From an uncultured Collinsella sp. (GTDB taxonomy: Bacteria; Actinomycetota; Coriobacteriia; Coriobacteriales; Coriobacteriaceae): a stretch of DNA of 5,995 nucleotides. The position numbers and the translations under genes were made by a program. Shown here piece after piece: positions 4,426 to 5,995 of this stretch (position 1 is its first letter; each line of letters begins with the position of its first letter). The notes beneath the pieces are model-generated. The model was not told the origin of the DNA. It searched no databases and was given only the letters and a program-made list of their open reading frames with translations. The stretch lies in assembly GCA_900547285.1 (NCBI GenBank), contig URGF01000117.1:1-5995 (forward strand), in the 5' to 3' direction.

Positions 4426-5995
4426 TTGCGGCGTCCGCCTCCGTTGGCGCCCTGACGCCCCTGAGCTGCACGGTTGCGGCCGGCGGTGTTCTGCGCACGC
4501 GACATGCCGCCGTGCCCCTTGCTGCCCTTGGGGCCCTTGCCGGCGCCACCGTGGGCCTTGCCGCCCTTCTTGCCGGTGCCATGCCCGCCGCCGGCAGAGG
4601 TCTCGCCCGGGCGTGGCGGCACGGGGCGAATCAGGCAATGCTTGGTGTAGCCGATCAGATCGCGACGGCCAGCCTTTTCCAGTGCCTCGCGCACGAGCTT
4701 GTAGTTCTCGGGCTTGCGATATTGGATGAGCGCGCGCTGCATAGCCTTCTCGTGCGGGTCGCGTGCCACGTAGATCGGCTGCATGGTGCGTGGGTCCACG
4801 CCGGTGTAGTACATGCAGGTCGACATGGTGGACGGGGTGGGGTAGAAGTCCTGCACCTGCTCGGGCATGTAGCCCATGTCGCGCACGGCCTCGGCAAGGT
4901 CCACAGCTTCCTTCATGGTCGAGCCGGGGTGGCTCGAGATCAGATACGGCACCACGTACTGCTTGAGTCCGTATTCGCGGTTCAGGCGTTCAAATTTACG
5001 GCAGAACGCGTCGTAGACGGCGCGGCTCGGTTTGCCCATCACGGAGAGCACCGCGTCGCTCACATGCTCGGGCGCTACGCGCAGCTGGCCCGAGACATGG
5101 TGCTCCAGCAGCTCGCGCAAAAACTCGTCCGAGGCGTCGGCCATGGTGTAGTCAAAGCGGATGCCGCTGCGGACGAAGACCTTCTTGACGCCCGGCAGCT
5201 GGCGCAGATCGCGCAGCAACTGTGTGTAGCCGCTCTCGTCGACCACCATGTTCTTGCACACACTCGGCCACAGGCAGCGCTTGTTCTTGCACACGCCATG
5301 CTTGAGCTGTTTGTCGCAGGCAGGGCGGCTAAAGTTAGCCGTCGGTCCGCCCACGTCGTTGATGTAGCCCTTAAACTCGGGATCGCGCGTGAGCAGCTCG
5401 GCCTCGCGCATGATCGAATCGTGGCTGCGCATCTGCAGCACGCGGCCCTGGTGGAAGGTGAGCGCGCAAAACGAGCACTCGCCAAAGCACCCGCGGTTGG
5501 AGCTGATCGAAAACTTGATCTCGGCAAAGGCCGGTACGCCGCCCGCCGCGTCGTAGTCGGGATGCCAATCGCGGGCGTAGGGGAGCTCGGCGACCTCGTC
5601 CATCTCGTCGGTGGTGAGTGTTGCCGATGGCGGGTTCTGCACCACATAGACGCTGTTGGGATAGGGCTCTACCAGGCGGTGTCCGGTGATGGGGTCCATA
5701 TTCTGCTGCTGCACGTTAAAGCTGCGCGCGTAGTTGAGCTTGTCGGCGGCAAGGTCGTCCCAGCTGGGCAGCAGGTCGTAGTCGTAGACCTCGTCGAGCG
5801 AGCTGGTGCGGTAGACGGTGCCGTTGATGTAGGTGATCTGATCGACGGGCAGTCCCGCGTCGAGCGCGTCGGCGATCTCGACAATCGCGTGCTCGCCCAT
5901 GCCGTAGATGAGGATGTCGGCGCCCGAGTCGAGCAGTACCGAGCGCTTGAGCTTGTCCTGCCAGTAGTCGTAGTGGGCCAGACGACGCCGGCTCG
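4422..5995 (-). CDS. ygiQ: YgiQ family radical SAM protein, 5' end outside window
   Basis: 523 residues are visible and the frame stays open to the right edge; the residues before the ATG at 5900 (AHYDYWQDKLKRS, LIYGMGEHAIVEIA) match the N-terminal domain of YgiQ, so the true start is beyond 5995. Counting from the methionine at 5900, the radical SAM cluster motif CFGECSFC has C138, C142 and C145, which bind the [4Fe-4S] cluster that cleaves S-adenosylmethionine. A second cysteine group (C195, C204, C209, C215, around GVCKNKRCLWPSVC) is a feature of the YgiQ family. After the barrel, QVQDFYPTPSTMSTCMYYTG through YKLVREALEKAGRRDLIG fits the family's C-terminal domain (DUF3362). The last 60 residues or so (about 430-492) are a low-complexity Gly/Lys/Arg/His/Ala tail. 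The biochemical function of YgiQ proteins is not established. The stop TAG overlaps the CPBP stop, leaving no room for a terminator between them. Confidence 0.95.
   Translation of the reverse strand, partial: SRRRLAHYDYWQDKLKRSVLLDSGADILIYGMGEHAIVEIADALDAGLPVDQITYINGTVYRTSSLDEVYDYDLLPSWDDLAADKLNYARSFNVQQQNMDPITGHRLVEPYPNSVYVVQNPPSATLTTDEMDEVAELPYARDWHPDYDAAGGVPAFAEIKFSISSNRGCFGECSFCALTFHQGRVLQMRSHDSIMREAELLTRDPEFKGYINDVGGPTANFSRPACDKQLKHGVCKNKRCLWPSVCKNMVVDESGYTQLLRDLRQLPGVKKVFVRSGIRFDYTMADASDEFLRELLEHHVSGQLRVAPEHVSDAVLSVMGKPSRAVYDAFCRKFERLNREYGLKQYVVPYLISSHPGSTMKEAVDLAEAVRDMGYMPEQVQDFYPTPSTMSTCMYYTGVDPRTMQPIYVARDPHEKAMQRALIQYRKPENYKLVREALEKAGRRDLIGYTKHCLIRPVPPRPGETSAGGGHGTGKKGGKAHGGAGKGPKGSKGHGGMSRAQNTAGRNRAAQGRQGANGGGRRN

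Overview
This is a high-GC window of the kind seen in Coriobacteriia of the human gut. Gene content and protein style ([FeFe] hydrogenase, YgiQ-type radical SAM protein, Ala/Gly-rich ABC transporter) point to a Collinsella-like anaerobe. That assignment is inference from remembered protein character; no database was searched.

Left part (1-3026, + strand): a tightly packed run of three genes. It opens inside the gene of an [FeFe] hydrogenase catalytic subunit; only the C-terminal part is in the window, with the H-cluster motif MACPGGCVGGGGQP. Two bases after its stop comes a lipoprotein of the NitT/TauT/SsuA solute-binding type, and three bases later one long gene that fuses the membrane permease and the ATPase of the same importer. 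With so little spacing and no terminator between them, the three are probably co-transcribed, so a two-gene importer seems tied to hydrogen metabolism. Its substrate cannot be read from the sequence.

Middle part (3027-3513): a 215-base intergenic region holds an extended -10 promoter, a cluster of GGTATTC/GAATACC-type boxes at 10-base spacing that looks like an operator, and a GC-rich nested stem-loop leader. These precede a 73-residue RelB/DinJ-type ribbon-helix-helix antitoxin. No toxin gene follows. Instead the antitoxin's last codons run into a repeat element: three ACTAG cores exactly 27 bases apart, with a 38-base palindrome over the antitoxin stop codon.

Right part (3514-5995): the + strand gene after the repeat encodes a CPBP (CAAX protease/Abi) intramembrane endopeptidase with all its catalytic motifs. 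It meets a - strand YgiQ-family radical SAM gene tail to tail, the two stop codons sharing the four bases CTAA. The YgiQ gene runs off the right edge and ends in a long Gly/Lys/Arg-rich tail.

The points most worth following are the one-polypeptide permease-ATPase importer with a shortened ATPase core next to a hydrogenase, and the toxin-less antitoxin with its own operator and repeat-derived C-terminus upstream of the CPBP protease. No CRISPR array, tRNA, rRNA or insertion sequence was seen.
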